Shown one piece after another: positions 1 through 9,116 of a DNA stretch of 64,000 nucleotides. How positions within the stretch are numbered: position 1 is the first letter of the stretch; the number at the start of each line of letters is the position of its first letter. This DNA comes from Treponema sp. Marseille-Q3903 (lineage in GTDB: Bacteria; Spirochaetota; Spirochaetia; Treponematales; Treponemataceae): contig NZ_JACSEU010000001.1 in assembly GCF_014334335.1 (NCBI RefSeq), forward strand, positions 1,240,001 to 1,304,000, in the 5' to 3' direction. The notes below the pieces were generated by a model. It was given only the letters and a program-made list of their open reading frames with translations. It had not been told where the DNA came from and ran no database searches. The position numbers were made by a program, and so were the translations under genes.

Positions 1-830
1 TCGATAGCAAATATAAAGGGCTTCCGTCAATTTCCGACCAACTTGTTTGTGAAATTCAGATACGAACAATTCTTCAAGATGCATGGGCAGAAGTCGAGCA
101 TGAATTGATTTACAAGACAGAATTCAATCCTTTTGATATTCCTCTCCGACGAAAACTTGCATCGATAAACGCTTCATTGACTTTGGCAGATATAACATTT
201 CAGGAAATACGCGATTATCAGAATAAGCTACAGAGAGAACTTGATGAGCGACGCCGTTCCTTTTACAACATTGCAGATGGCTTTTTGAATGAGAAAAAAG
301 AACGACTTGATGAAAATATTTCGAGAGTAACCCCTTACGTTCAGGGGACAATAGACGATCTGCTTTTAAGGGCGATACAAGCTCATAACGAAGGACATCT
401 ATTTGAAGCTGTCGAAATCTATACTCGTATTATTGACGTAGTTCCTAAAAGCGATAAAAACATCCTTGCTGTCATCACAAAACATCGCGGTATGGCATAT
501 TTTGCTATGAATAAACTCGACGAAGCGCTTGCTGATTTTGAGGAGAGCATCAAAAATGATCCAACTGCGTTCCGTTCTTATTATTACAAGGGAATTGTCT
601 ATTCAATCATGAAAAAATATGATCAAGCGATTGAATGCTACAACAAATCTCTTGAAATAAATGATTTTCAGGCTCATACGCATTTCAGGCGTGCAATTGC
701 GTGGTACGAAAAAGGCGAGTATGAAAAATCGATGAATGACCTTGATGTATCTATTAAACTTGGAATTGATACTGATGAATGCAAAACACTTCAAGATAAA
801 CTTGTCAAAAAGTTCGGTATGAATATGTAA
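1..830 (+). CDS. RelA/SpoT-domain protein with C-terminal TPRs (5' partial)
   Basis: The open frame runs in from the window edge (first full codon at 3), so the start is missing. The first visible residues include CEIQIRTILQDAWAEVEH and an LIYK, the C-terminal signature of the RelA/SpoT (p)ppGpp synthetase domain (small-alarmone-synthetase type; Q-I-R-T and D-A-W-A-E-x-E-H). A basic, helical linker follows, then about three to four tetratricopeptide repeats, with typical A-x-x-D-F/C patterns near HRGMAYFAMNKLDEALADF and KGIVYSIMKKYDQAIECY. The family makes guanosine tetra/pentaphosphate from GTP or GDP and ATP; the TPRs suggest protein-controlled activity (inference). No hydrolase domain is visible, but the N-terminus is not in the window. 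The gene ends 28 bases before the tRNA promoter. Confidence 0.85.
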   Translation, partial: DSKYKGLPSISDQLVCEIQIRTILQDAWAEVEHELIYKTEFNPFDIPLRRKLASINASLTLADITFQEIRDYQNKLQRELDERRRSFYNIADGFLNEKKERLDENISRVTPYVQGTIDDLLLRAIQAHNEGHLFEAVEIYTRIIDVVPKSDKNILAVITKHRGMAYFAMNKLDEALADFEESIKNDPTAFRSYYYKGIVYSIMKKYDQAIECYNKSLEINDFQAHTHFRRAIAWYEKGEYEKSMNDLDVSIKLGIDTDECKTLQDKLVKKFGMNM

Positions 831-857
831 TTTTATAGAAAAATGGCATTATACATA

Positions 858-886
858 TTGACGAAAAAAAAAGTATCTGCTATATT
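858..886 (+). promoter_or_regulatory. sigma70-type promoter of tRNA-Glu
   Basis: TTGACG (858-863), 17-base spacer, TATATT (881-886). Transcription would start near 893, about 19 bases before the tRNA. Confidence 0.85.
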
Positions 887-911
887 AAAGCAGTCGTAAT
901 AAATGATGCTT

Positions 912-983
912 GTCTCCTTCGTCTAGTGGTTAGGACATCGGGTTTTCATCCCGACAACAGCAGTTCAATTCTGCTAGGAGATG
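912..983 (+). tRNA. tRNA-Glu (anticodon TTC)
   Basis: The cloverleaf folds by eye. The acceptor arm GTCTCCT (912-918) pairs with AGGAGAT (976-982), with discriminator G983. The anticodon stem TCGGG/CCCGA encloses loop TTTTCAT, giving anticodon TTC. The T arm contains GTTCAATTC. The D arm GTCTAGTGGTTAGGAC matches glutamate tRNAs, one base shorter than E. coli. CCA is not encoded. Confidence 0.95.
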
Positions 984-987
984 TTTC

Positions 988-1023
988 AAAGCCTTGTGAG
1001 TTTTCTTGCAAGGCTTTTTTTTT
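988..1023 (+). terminator. intrinsic terminator after tRNA-Glu
   Basis: AAGCCTTG pairs with CAAGGCTT around an 11-12 base loop and is followed by a run of nine or more T. Confidence 0.9.
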
Positions 1024-1056
1024 GCTTAAATTTAATTTAATGCATATGGGTGGAAA

Positions 1057-3516
1057 ATGGACGTATCAAAATATCTTTCAAATGAAGTCAGAAAGAACCT
1101 CAAAGAAGGAATAGAAGACGCTGGCGGAAATGAAGTTTTTTTTACCGGCGATATAGATGAAAAAGGGCTTGTTGTAAGAGCAAAAATCGGTTCGCGTGGA
1201 ACAGAGAATACAGTTCCTGTCAATTTTTTTGATGCCTGCGAGTCTTCTGTTTTAATTCACAATCATCCAAGCGGAAATCTTAAACCTTCTGATGCTGATT
1301 TGGCTGTTGCTTCTAAGTCATCTCAAAAAGGTCAGGGATTTTACATCATAAACGATGATGCGTCTGATATTTATGTCGTTGTAGAACCTGTCCTTCCGCG
1401 AAAAATCACAAAGGTCGATGCAGAAAAGGCTGGTGAATATATTTCAGATGGAGGCCGGCTTTCAAAAATCTCTGAAAACTTCGAGGAGAGACCTGTTCAG
1501 ATAGAGCTTCTTGAAAATATCGTAAAAACATTTAATGAAAATAAAATCGCAGTGTTTGAGGCTGGCACCGGTGTCGGTAAATCATTTTCATATTTGATTC
1601 CATCAGTTCTTTGGGCGCTTGAAAACAACGAACGTGTTGTAGTTTCGACAGGAACAATCAGCCTTCAGCAGCAGCTTTGCGAAAAAGACATTCCGTTTGT
1701 TGAAAAGATACTTGAAAAGAAAATCAAATATGTTTTGATGAAAGGACGCCAGAATTACATCTGCCGTCGACGCCTTGTAGATGCAGCTTCAATTTTAGAC
1801 TTGTTTGAAGAAGATACGCAGGAACTGAAAAAAATCGCTGAATGGGCGGAAAATTCTGCTACCGGAAGTAAAAGTGATCTTTCTTTTATGCCGTCAGAAA
1901 ATGTTTGGACAAAAGTCAATTCGGAAAGCGATGCATGCATGGGAATGCGTTGTCCTTTTCACAAAGACTGCTTTGTGATGAAAGTTCGAAAAGAAGCAGC
2001 AGGGGCAAACTTGATCGTTGTAAACCATCATCTTTTGTTTGCAGATATTCAATCGCGTATCAATGGTTCGGGTTACGATGATGCAGCAGTTTTGCCTCCA
2101 TACAGGCATATTGTTTTTGATGAAGCGCACGGAATTGAAAGTGCGGCAACGAGTTTTTTCAGCGAAAGCGTAAATAAATTTAAAATATACAAGCTTGTCA
2201 ATCCGATGTATAGAAAGCGCAAGAACAATGCATCGGGATATCTGTGTACAATCGCATTGCTTTCATCGGAAGAAGAAAAAGCAGACAATGCTCATGAAAT
2301 AACAGTGGCAATCAAAAATTCTCTGTTGAATGTAGAGTTAGCGGCAAAAGATCTTCTTGGTGACGAATATACAATGCGCCTTTTTGAAGGGACAGCGCGA
2401 AATTTCGGTCCGCTCTTGGTTTCTCTGAATGAATTAATAAAAAATATTTCACTTTTCAACGATCTTGTAATGCAAATCATGGAAGGCGTAAACGATGACG
2501 ACAAAGATGTCCCGGCTTTTTTTGAAGCAAAAATAATTTTACGTCGCCTTCAAGATGTTGTCTGTCTGTTAAAAGATTTCATAGTTTGGGACGAAAAGCG
2601 TGATTGTGTCTTTTGGGTTCAGAAAAAACATCTTTCACCTGCGATGATTAAGGAAAAAGACGACGAAAATTCCGATTATTTTACGTTTACACAAACTCCG
2701 CTTGATATATCAAAACTTATGAGCAGCGGTGTATTTGAGCAGATGGAGTCTGTAATCTGCACTTCTGCTACATTAAAAACAGGACGCGATTTTAATTACT
2801 GGATGCGCAGAACAGGAGTAAATTATTCTGAATGGGAAAGGGTTCTCTGTGGAGAATATACATCTCCGTTTCCATATCATAAAAATATGCTTTTTGCAGT
2901 TCCAAGCGATGCTCCTCTTTCTGGAAGCATGGAATTTCAGCAGTATATAGAAACTGCATTATCAGCTTTAATTCAGGCAGCGGAAGGAAGAACTCTTGTT
3001 TTATTTACATCGTATGAATCATTAAAAAGTGCGCACAAAACAGTCAGCTTGAAACTGCGTGGGTTTACAGGGCGCATAATGAAGCAGGGCGATGATGATA
3101 ACGGAAAACTCCTCGATGCATTTAAAAAAGAAAAAGAAAGCGTGCTTTTTGCGACAGATTCTTTTTGGCAGGGCATCGATATTCCGGGAGAATCTCTATC
3201 GCAAGTGATCATTGTAAAATTACCGTTTACCGTTCCAAACGATCCTGTTTTTGTGGCGCGTGCAGAGGCGATTGAAAAAAAAGGCGGCAGCTCTTTTATG
3301 GAATTAAGTGTCCCTGAAGCTGTCATAAAATATCGTCAGGGAATAGGTCGTTTAATCAGGCGGTCTGATGATAAAGGCGTAGTTGTAGTTCTCGATCGCC
3401 GTATTTATGAAAAAAGATATGGCCAGATTTTTATAGCAAGCATGCCTGATTGTAAAAAAGTTTATGAGCCGTTATCTGAAATAACAAAAAAAATAAACGC
3501 CTTTATTTTTGAATAG
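1057..3516 (+). CDS. dinG: DinG/XPD-type DNA helicase with N-terminal JAMM (RadC-like) domain
   Basis: 819 residues. Residues 1-110 hold a JAB/MPN (JAMM) metalloprotease-like fold: candidate Glu26, then H68-x-H70-x7-S78-x2-D81 within HNHPSGNLKPSDAD, the RadC-type zinc motif. The rest is a superfamily 2 DEAH helicase of the DinG/XPD class: Walker A AGTGVGKS (169-176), DEAH box 355-358, and motif VI YRQGIGRLIRR. Four cysteines (236, 294, 299, 305) lie between motifs Ia and II, as expected for a [4Fe-4S] cluster. The family unwinds DNA 5'->3' and resolves D-loops, R-loops or forks. Many Firmicutes DinG proteins carry an N-terminal exonuclease instead; the JAMM domain here is unusual. ATG at 1057 has a GGTGG ribosome site four bases upstream. 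Confidence 0.9.
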   Translation: MDVSKYLSNEVRKNLKEGIEDAGGNEVFFTGDIDEKGLVVRAKIGSRGTENTVPVNFFDACESSVLIHNHPSGNLKPSDADLAVASKSSQKGQGFYIINDDASDIYVVVEPVLPRKITKVDAEKAGEYISDGGRLSKISENFEERPVQIELLENIVKTFNENKIAVFEAGTGVGKSFSYLIPSVLWALENNERVVVSTGTISLQQQLCEKDIPFVEKILEKKIKYVLMKGRQNYICRRRLVDAASILDLFEEDTQELKKIAEWAENSATGSKSDLSFMPSENVWTKVNSESDACMGMRCPFHKDCFVMKVRKEAAGANLIVVNHHLLFADIQSRINGSGYDDAAVLPPYRHIVFDEAHGIESAATSFFSESVNKFKIYKLVNPMYRKRKNNASGYLCTIALLSSEEEKADNAHEITVAIKNSLLNVELAAKDLLGDEYTMRLFEGTARNFGPLLVSLNELIKNISLFNDLVMQIMEGVNDDDKDVPAFFEAKIILRRLQDVVCLLKDFIVWDEKRDCVFWVQKKHLSPAMIKEKDDENSDYFTFTQTPLDISKLMSSGVFEQMESVICTSATLKTGRDFNYWMRRTGVNYSEWERVLCGEYTSPFPYHKNMLFAVPSDAPLSGSMEFQQYIETALSALIQAAEGRTLVLFTSYESLKSAHKTVSLKLRGFTGRIMKQGDDDNGKLLDAFKKEKESVLFATDSFWQGIDIPGESLSQVIIVKLPFTVPNDPVFVARAEAIEKKGGSSFMELSVPEAVIKYRQGIGRLIRRSDDKGVVVVLDRRIYEKRYGQIFIASMPDCKKVYEPLSEITKKINAFIFE

Positions 3517-3566
3517 TTCTGATATATAATATCTTCGTCTAAGATGTTTGGATAGTTGGAGTTCTT

Positions 3567-4328
3567 ATGTTAAGTATCATTACATTAATATGTTTATTTT
3601 GTTGTGTAATTCCAGCGAGTGTTGGAAATATCATTGCATATCCTGTATCAAAAAAAATTAGCCTCAGGATTTCAAAATATATAACTAAAGTCTGTGCTCC
3701 ACGTGTATTTGCTATTCTGAAAACATATAGACATTTTAACTTTTGGGGATACAAAAAATCAAAAGAAGGTCTGCCTCAGCAGTTTATTGCAATATCAAAT
3801 CATCAGAGTTTGCTCGATATTCCGGTTTTTATGAATTTTTTCCGTGAAAAAAATCTTCGTTTTGTTTCAAAAGATACGCTTGGGCGTCACATTCCGCTTG
3901 TATCGGAGATGCTCAGGGTAGAAGAGCATTGCCTTATTCCTCGCAAAGCAAAACCTATGGAAGCCATGGAATATGTTGGAAAATTTGGCAAAAGATGTGT
4001 AGAGAGAAATCAGATACCTGTTTTATTTCCTGAAGGCTCGCGCACAAAAAACGGCAAAGTTGGAAAATTTTATTCTGCCGGTTTTAGAAGGTTAGCTGAA
4101 TCTTCGCATCTGCCGATTGTCGTGTTTGCTCTCGACGGCGGATATCAAATTAGAGACTTAACAAAACTGACAGCAAACCTCAAAAGAGGCTGTTACAGGA
4201 TTAAGGCGTTAAAAGTTTATGATAATCCAAAAACTAAAGAAGAGTGCAATATAATACTTGATGAAGCACAAAATATGATTCAGATGCAAATTGACGAGTG
4301 GCGAAAAATGCCTTCAACTGAAAAATAA
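3567..4328 (+). CDS. plsC: 1-acyl-sn-glycerol-3-phosphate acyltransferase
   Basis: 253 residues; transfers a second acyl chain to lysophosphatidic acid to give phosphatidic acid at the inner membrane. It shows the acyltransferase block I NHQSLLD (NHx4D catalytic His/Asp) and block III FPEGSRTKNGK (PEGTR-type phosphate-binding motif). The N-terminus is a hydrophobic anchor of about 25 residues. GGAG lies nine bases ahead of the ATG. It stands 50 bases after the helicase gene and ends before a bidirectional terminator. Confidence 0.9.
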   Translation: MLSIITLICLFCCVIPASVGNIIAYPVSKKISLRISKYITKVCAPRVFAILKTYRHFNFWGYKKSKEGLPQQFIAISNHQSLLDIPVFMNFFREKNLRFVSKDTLGRHIPLVSEMLRVEEHCLIPRKAKPMEAMEYVGKFGKRCVERNQIPVLFPEGSRTKNGKVGKFYSAGFRRLAESSHLPIVVFALDGGYQIRDLTKLTANLKRGCYRIKALKVYDNPKTKEECNIILDEAQNMIQMQIDEWRKMPSTEK

Positions 4329-4418
4329 ATTGTCTGCTGTAAATTGCCTGTTATTGAAAGAAGCCTTGTTTTCAAACTAAAGTGCAGTTTCATTTAGAAC
4401 ATTAAATGCATTTAAAAC

Positions 4419-4459
4419 AAAAAAAACGACACAGCTCATGAATCTGCGTCGTTTTTTTT
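4419..4459. terminator. bidirectional intrinsic terminator
   Basis: ACGACACAG (4427-4435) pairs with CTGCGTCGT (4444-4452) with one mismatch. It is flanked by an A run on the left and a T run on the right, so it can end plsC (plus) and the zinc-ribbon gene (minus). Nothing else is seen between 4329 and 4418. Confidence 0.85.
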
Positions 4460-4476
4460 ATGTCCAACAGTAAATC

Positions 4477-4650
4477 TTATTTGAAATCCTTAGGACGTCT
4501 TTCAACACGTTTACATTTTTGGCATTCAGCTTGGTTTTTTAGTCTGCCATTTTCAATCATTGTTTTCATTATGATTTCGCCACCACAATCAGGGCAAATG
4601 AATTTTTGTGTTGCAACAGTTGTACGAGAGTTTTTACTAGCTCCTGCCAT
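4477..4650 (-). CDS. Small zinc-ribbon protein
   Basis: 57 residues starting MAGASKNSRTT. The frame is open 21 codons further upstream, but GGAGG sits five bases before the ATG at 4650, which fixes this start. Two CxxC pairs (C19/C22 as CPDC, C43/C46 as CQKC) separated by 20 residues form a rubredoxin-type zinc knuckle. The tail is strongly basic (KRVERRPKDFK). Function unknown; the fold and charge fit RNA or ribosome binding, which is inference. It is monocistronic and divergent from the rpsT promoter. Confidence 0.75.
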   Translation of the reverse strand: MAGASKNSRTTVATQKFICPDCGGEIIMKTMIENGRLKNQAECQKCKRVERRPKDFK

Positions 4651-4744
4651 TATGTGCCTCCAAATCGAATATTCGCAATTAAACATAATAATGAGAAGAG
4701 ATATTTCTGTCAATAATTACGGTCTAAAATCGACAAAACTTTCA

Positions 4745-4773
4745 TTGACACAGAATGTTCAATTTGATAATAT
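4745..4773 (+). promoter_or_regulatory. consensus sigma70 promoter of rpsT
   Basis: TTGACA (4745-4750), 17-base spacer, TAATAT (4768-4773). One of the strongest promoters in the window, as expected for a ribosomal protein gene. Confidence 0.9.
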
Positions 4774-4805
4774 AAAACACAGTTAACTATTTTTGGGGGC
4801 TTCAA

Positions 4806-5081
4806 TTGGCTAAAAAACAGACATCTGCAGAAAAAAGATACGCTCAGAGTGAAGTTCGTAGACTTCATAATAAAGCTATAAAAAGCACTTGCAGAACTTA
4901 TGCAAAACAGTTTGTTCAGGCTGTTCAGGCTAAAGATCAGAAACTCGCTGAAGAAACATACAAAAAACTTCAGAAAGAACTTGACAGTGCTCGCAGCAAA
5001 GGTGTTTTAAGTAGAAATGCCGTATCTCGCAAAAAATCAAGAATGATGAATCTTTATAATGTTAATTTTGCAGCAAAATAA
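4806..5081 (+). CDS. rpsT: 30S ribosomal protein S20
   Basis: 91 residues, the usual S20 length. It is basic and almost wholly helical, with the family's opening AKKQTSAEKRYAQSE and the SRKKSRMMNLYN ending. S20 binds helices 9 and 44 of 16S rRNA early in 30S assembly. The start is TTG (4806), preceded by GGGGG at about eight bases; a rare start is also known for rpsT in other bacteria, where it supports autoregulation. The leader is about 25 bases. A terminator follows. Confidence 0.95.
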   Translation: MAKKQTSAEKRYAQSEVRRLHNKAIKSTCRTYAKQFVQAVQAKDQKLAEETYKKLQKELDSARSKGVLSRNAVSRKKSRMMNLYNVNFAAK

Positions 5082-5120
5082 GTTGTAAATCAGATTATAA
5101 AAACTAGTTGATTTTTTAGA

Positions 5121-5156
5121 AAGCCAGTTGTCTTATATTTCAACTGGTTTTTTTTA
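5121..5156 (+). terminator. intrinsic terminator between rpsT and lnt
   Basis: CCAGTTG (5124-5130) pairs with CAACTGG (5141-5147) around a 10-base loop, then eight T. Only about 24 bases separate the T run from the lnt start. Confidence 0.9.
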
Positions 5157-5179
5157 TCTTTTTCCGATAATCAGAAGTG

Positions 5180-6736
5180 ATGAAAAACAAGTTATTAGTT
5201 TTAATAGCAGCTATATTATTTTTTATTTCAAACCCAAATCCGATTTTTCACAACGGGCTTGGTTTTCTCGGATTTTTTATCTACTTACCGATTTTGTTGT
5301 GCGTTCACAGAGCAAATCTGAAAAATATTTTTATTGACGGCGGACTATATGGAGCGCTTTCGTATGGAATATATGCATATTGGCTTTTTGCATACGAACC
5401 TCTTGGACTGTTGATCGTCTGCGTTTGTTATTTTTTTATAATGATGGCCGTTTTTGCCGGCTTAAAAGTGATCGATGTTTTGTTTGAGAAAAATGGCTGG
5501 ATTGTTCAATTGTTTTTTATCTGCGGATATGAATACTTAAAAACTCTAGGATTTTTTGGAATGGGGTATGGAGTTACAGCGTACACCCAATGGAAATTTC
5601 TTCAGCTCATTCAGATTTCGCAGATTGTCGGAGTATTTGGCTTAAATCTCATTGTGATTTTTCCATCAGCTTTTTTATATTGCTTGATGATTAAAGATTG
5701 TGTCAGAGGGAAAAATACGTATATTGTGGGGAGTATATGGTGCATTCTATTTTTGCTTTCGATATTTTATGGGAATCAAAAGATAAAGCACACTCATTTT
5801 GACAATTATGTAAAAATTGCAGCTATTCAGAACAATGAAGACCCTAGAAAAAATGGGATAAGTGAATACACAAAAAATGTCCGGCAACTTATTTCTCTAT
5901 CCGATGAAGCGTTAGAATTAAATCCTGATATAGACATCATTGTGTGGCCGGAAACTGCTGTAACGCCATCCATCATTTATCAATATTATTCTAGAAAAGA
6001 TGCAAGGCGCTTTGATTTGATAAGTTATCTTTTGAAATATATAGATTCGAAAGATGCCGTCTTTGTGATTGGAAACTCGCACGAAGTTGATACAAAAAAA
6101 GCTTTCCGTGACAGATATAACAGCGCTTTTGTTTTTGAACCGAAAGCAAATGTAATTCCTCCTAACCCGGAAATATATTCAAAAATCCATCTTGTACCAT
6201 TTTCAGAAGATTTCCCGATGAAAAAATATTTTCCCACACTTTATGAAAAGTTTTTAAACGGAGAGCCGCAGATGTGGGAGAAAGGAACAAAATATAAAGT
6301 ATTTACAAAAAAAGGATTGTCGTTTTCAACTCCCATCTGCTTTGAAGATACTTTTAGCGAAGGATGTAGACAGATGGTTTTAAATGGTTCCAGATGCTTT
6401 CTCAACCTCAGCAATGATTCGTGGTCAAAAAGTATTGCATGCCAGAAGCAGCATTTAGCTATGGCAGTTTTCAGATCTGTTGAAAATCGTGTTCCATCTG
6501 TCAGAAGTACTTCAAGCGGTCAGACTTGCGTAATCGATGTTAATGGAAAAATTATTGTTGAAATTCCTGCATTTTGCTGTCTGTATACATCAGCTCTCGT
6601 CCCGATTATTGATTCATGTTATAAAGCTACCTTATTTACAAAATTTGGCGACATAGCCGGGATTTTCGAAGTTTTACTAACTGTTGTGATATTGATAATT
6701 CAGTTGATTCGCACTATAATTAAAAAAAACGAGTGA
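5180..6736 (+). CDS. lnt: Apolipoprotein N-acyltransferase
   Basis: 518 residues. It adds the third acyl chain to the N-terminal cysteine of lipoproteins in the inner membrane. The N-terminal half has six or more hydrophobic helices. The C-terminal periplasmic half is a nitrilase domain with the Glu-Lys-Cys triad: E258 in VWPETAV, K335 in KIHLVPF and C387 in PICFED. A last hydrophobic helix ends the protein. GTG at 5177 and ATG at 5180 are adjacent in-frame starts; the ATG is slightly better placed after AGAAG. No promoter fits between the rpsT terminator and this gene. A four-base gap leads to the bactofilin gene. Confidence 0.92.
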   Translation: MKNKLLVLIAAILFFISNPNPIFHNGLGFLGFFIYLPILLCVHRANLKNIFIDGGLYGALSYGIYAYWLFAYEPLGLLIVCVCYFFIMMAVFAGLKVIDVLFEKNGWIVQLFFICGYEYLKTLGFFGMGYGVTAYTQWKFLQLIQISQIVGVFGLNLIVIFPSAFLYCLMIKDCVRGKNTYIVGSIWCILFLLSIFYGNQKIKHTHFDNYVKIAAIQNNEDPRKNGISEYTKNVRQLISLSDEALELNPDIDIIVWPETAVTPSIIYQYYSRKDARRFDLISYLLKYIDSKDAVFVIGNSHEVDTKKAFRDRYNSAFVFEPKANVIPPNPEIYSKIHLVPFSEDFPMKKYFPTLYEKFLNGEPQMWEKGTKYKVFTKKGLSFSTPICFEDTFSEGCRQMVLNGSRCFLNLSNDSWSKSIACQKQHLAMAVFRSVENRVPSVRSTSSGQTCVIDVNGKIIVEIPAFCCLYTSALVPIIDSCYKATLFTKFGDIAGIFEVLLTVVILIIQLIRTIIKKNE

Positions 6737-6740
6737 AATA

Positions 6741-7169
6741 ATGGCAGAAAATAAAGATTCAGAAAAAAGAAACATCACGATTTTTGGAGCAGAAACAGAA
6801 TTCTATGGAGTTCTCGAATTTACAGATAGACTCGTTATAACCGGAAAATTCGATGGAAAAATTATTGCGCCTTCAGGAGATCTGGAAATCGCAAAAAATG
6901 CTGTTTGCACTGTTACTAACATCGATGCCAATTCTATTGTTGTTTCCGGTACTATTGAAGGAAATATGAACGCTCCTGAACGCGTTGAAATCTGCGCAGG
7001 GAGCTCTGTTACTAGCAACATCACTACGTCAAGAATAAGAATTGCAAACAATGTCGAATTCAGTGGGGAAGTTAATATGCTCGAAAAAGAGCCAGACGTT
7101 GATTTGTTTTCTGTAGCTTCATCGGAATACAAACAGGCTATGGTTATTCATTCTGATTCAATCAAATAA
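6741..7169 (+). CDS. Bactofilin (polymer-forming cytoskeletal protein)
   Basis: 142 residues. The central DUF583 domain (about 10-115) is a right-handed beta-helix with repeated turns such as ITGKFDGKIIA, VVSGTIEGNMNAP and FSGEVNM, flanked by short polar tails. Bactofilins polymerise without nucleotide and organise cell shape or envelope synthesis; in spirochetes they influence cell morphology. It sits four bases after lnt and is probably co-transcribed with it; rho has its own promoter downstream. Confidence 0.88.
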   Translation: MAENKDSEKRNITIFGAETEFYGVLEFTDRLVITGKFDGKIIAPSGDLEIAKNAVCTVTNIDANSIVVSGTIEGNMNAPERVEICAGSSVTSNITTSRIRIANNVEFSGEVNMLEKEPDVDLFSVASSEYKQAMVIHSDSIK

Positions 7170-7184
7170 GTAAAATAATTTTAA

Positions 7185-7213
7185 TTGACAGAAATGATAA
7201 AAAACTGTAATAA
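7185..7213 (+). promoter_or_regulatory. sigma70-type promoter of the rho operon
   Basis: TTGACA (7185-7190), 17-base spacer, TAATAA (7208-7213). The start near 7220 leaves a very AT-rich leader of about 120 bases before rho. No stable fold was seen in it; rho leaders are often sites of Rho autoregulation. Confidence 0.75.
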
Positions 7214-7342
7214 TAGATATAGTAACTTTCAGTAGGTTACCGGTCTTATTTTTTAATCAATATTATATTTAGAGTATTTTTATAATCATAATTTAAAATC
7301 AATTATATTTTAATCATATTTTAATTTTTTGGAGTATTTTTA

Positions 7343-9103
7343 ATGGCACCATTAAGAAGACGACGCACTACAGAAGTTAGTGAAGAGCAGGAACAGACAG
7401 AGGCTCAGGCAGCTCTTGATTTTGGTTCTGAAACGGAAGGTCAGCATGTTGAGGCTATGTGGGAAGAATCTCAGCAGCCTGAAGAACCACAAGATGTTGA
7501 GTCATCGCAACCGAGAGACGGAAATGAAACTACTTCAGAACAGGAAGAAACAGAAAAAGTTGTTGTAAGAAAACGGAGGGTTGTAAAAAAAGCAGATGAT
7601 TCTGATTTATCACAATCTGTTCAAAATCAAAATAATCAGTCTGATCAGACAGACGATCATCAAGCTTTCAATAACCACAGGAAAAACAATCAGAGTTTTC
7701 AAAAATACAATAAAAATAACAAAGGTTCAAAAAAATCGTTCGCGCGTCCATATTATCCGACACCAAACGGAGAAGTTGATGAAAGCATTGGAGAATCAAC
7801 TGCTGCAGAAGATAATACAGACAGACCACGCCTTGTTATCAATAATTTGACAATAAAATCTATGCCGGAGCTTCGTGAACTTGCAAAACAGTACGGTTTT
7901 ACGGAAGACGATTTGGCTCCTATGAAAAAGCAGGATTTGATTTTTGTAATCTTAAAAGCTCACACAGAACGAGGCGGAATCATCTTTGCGTCTGGTGCGC
8001 TTGAAATTTTGCCTGATGGATACGGATTTCTTCGTTCCCCACAAAATAATTATTTACCTGGTCCTGATGATATTTATATCAGTCCAAGTCAGATCCGATT
8101 ATTTAATTTAAAAACAGGCGACACTGTTTCCGGTCAGACACGTTCTCCAAAAGAAGGCGAACGCTTTTTTGCTTTGCTCAGAATTGAATCTGTAAACTTC
8201 GACGAACCTCGCGTTGTGCAGACTCGTGTTCCTTTTGAAAATCTCACACCTTTATATCCGAATGAAAAACTTCGCCTTGAAACTGTTTCGACAGAAGTTT
8301 CCACTCGAATTGTAGATTTATTCGCTCCTATTGGGAAAGGACAGCGTCTCTTAATTGTCGCTCCACCTAAGGCAGGTAAGACAATACTGATGCAGAAAAT
8401 TGCTAACGCCATCACGACAAACAATCCTGAAGTTTATTTGATTGTATTGCTGATCGATGAACGCCCAGAAGAAGTTACTGAAATGGAACGGGCGATCAAA
8501 GGTGAGGTCATCTCTTCAACTTTTGACGAACAAGCTACACGCCACGTTCAGGTTGCAGAGATGGTGTTGGAAAAAGCAAAGCGACTTGTTGAACACAAAC
8601 GCGATGTTGTTATTTTGCTTGATTCTATCACTCGTCTTGCACGTGCATATAACCAGACAGTTCAGACTTCCGGTAAAGTTCTCTCAGGTGGTGTCGATTC
8701 AAATGCTTTGTTTAAGCCGAAGAGATTTTTTGGAGCTGCCAGAAACGTAGAAGAAGGTGGTTCATTGACAATCATATCAACAGCTTTGATTGAGACCGGT
8801 TCTCGCATGGATGAAGTTATATTTGAAGAGTTCAAAGGAACCGGAAACAGCGAAATTGACCTTGACCGAAGACTCGCGGAACGGCGTTTGTTTCCTGCTA
8901 TCAACATCAAAAAGTCGGGCACTCGCAAGGAAGAATTGCTGCTTACAGAAAATGAACTTCAAAAGATTTGGATTTTGCGAAAAGTTTTAAATCCGATGGA
9001 AGATGTAGATATCACTGAGCTTATACTTGACAGAATGAAGAAGAGTAAGACAAACGAAGCGTTTTTAGCAAGCATGAATGCAGGAACCGCAGCAGAACAA
9101 TAG
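7343..9103 (+). CDS. rho: Transcription termination factor Rho
   Basis: 586 residues, against about 420 in E. coli. Residues 1 to about 165 are a low-complexity extension rich in Glu, Gln, Asn and Arg. The Rho_N domain ([14 protein letters not shown]), the cold-shock-type RNA-binding domain ([17 protein letters not shown]) and the RecA-type ATPase follow, with Walker [10 protein letters not shown]-loop SGGVDSNAL and [14 protein letters not shown]. It translocates along C-rich RNA to release RNA polymerase. Insertions or extensions at the N-terminus are known in several phyla and often add RNA binding or phase separation. GGAG precedes the ATG by nine bases. First gene of a six-gene operon. 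Confidence 0.96.
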   Translation: MAPLRRRRTTEVSEEQEQTEAQAALDFGSETEGQHVEAMWEESQQPEEPQDVESSQPRDGNETTSEQEETEKVVVRKRRVVKKADDSDLSQSVQNQNNQSDQTDDHQAFNNHRKNNQSFQKYNKNNKGSKKSFARPYYPTPNGEVDESIGESTAAEDNTDRPRLVINNLTIKSMPELRELAKQYGFTEDDLAPMKKQDLIFVILKAHTERGGIIFASGALEILPDGYGFLRSPQNNYLPGPDDIYISPSQIRLFNLKTGDTVSGQTRSPKEGERFFALLRIESVNFDEPRVVQTRVPFENLTPLYPNEKLRLETVSTEVSTRIVDLFAPIGKGQRLLIVAPPKAGKTILMQKIANAITTNNPEVYLIVLLIDERPEEVTEMERAIKGEVISSTFDEQATRHVQVAEMVLEKAKRLVEHKRDVVILLDSITRLARAYNQTVQTSGKVLSGGVDSNALFKPKRFFGAARNVEEGGSLTIISTALIETGSRMDEVIFEEFKGTGNSEIDLDRRLAERRLFPAINIKKSGTRKEELLLTENELQKIWILRKVLNPMEDVDITELILDRMKKSKTNEAFLASMNAGTAAEQ

Positions 9104-9116
9104 TCATAAATAAAAT

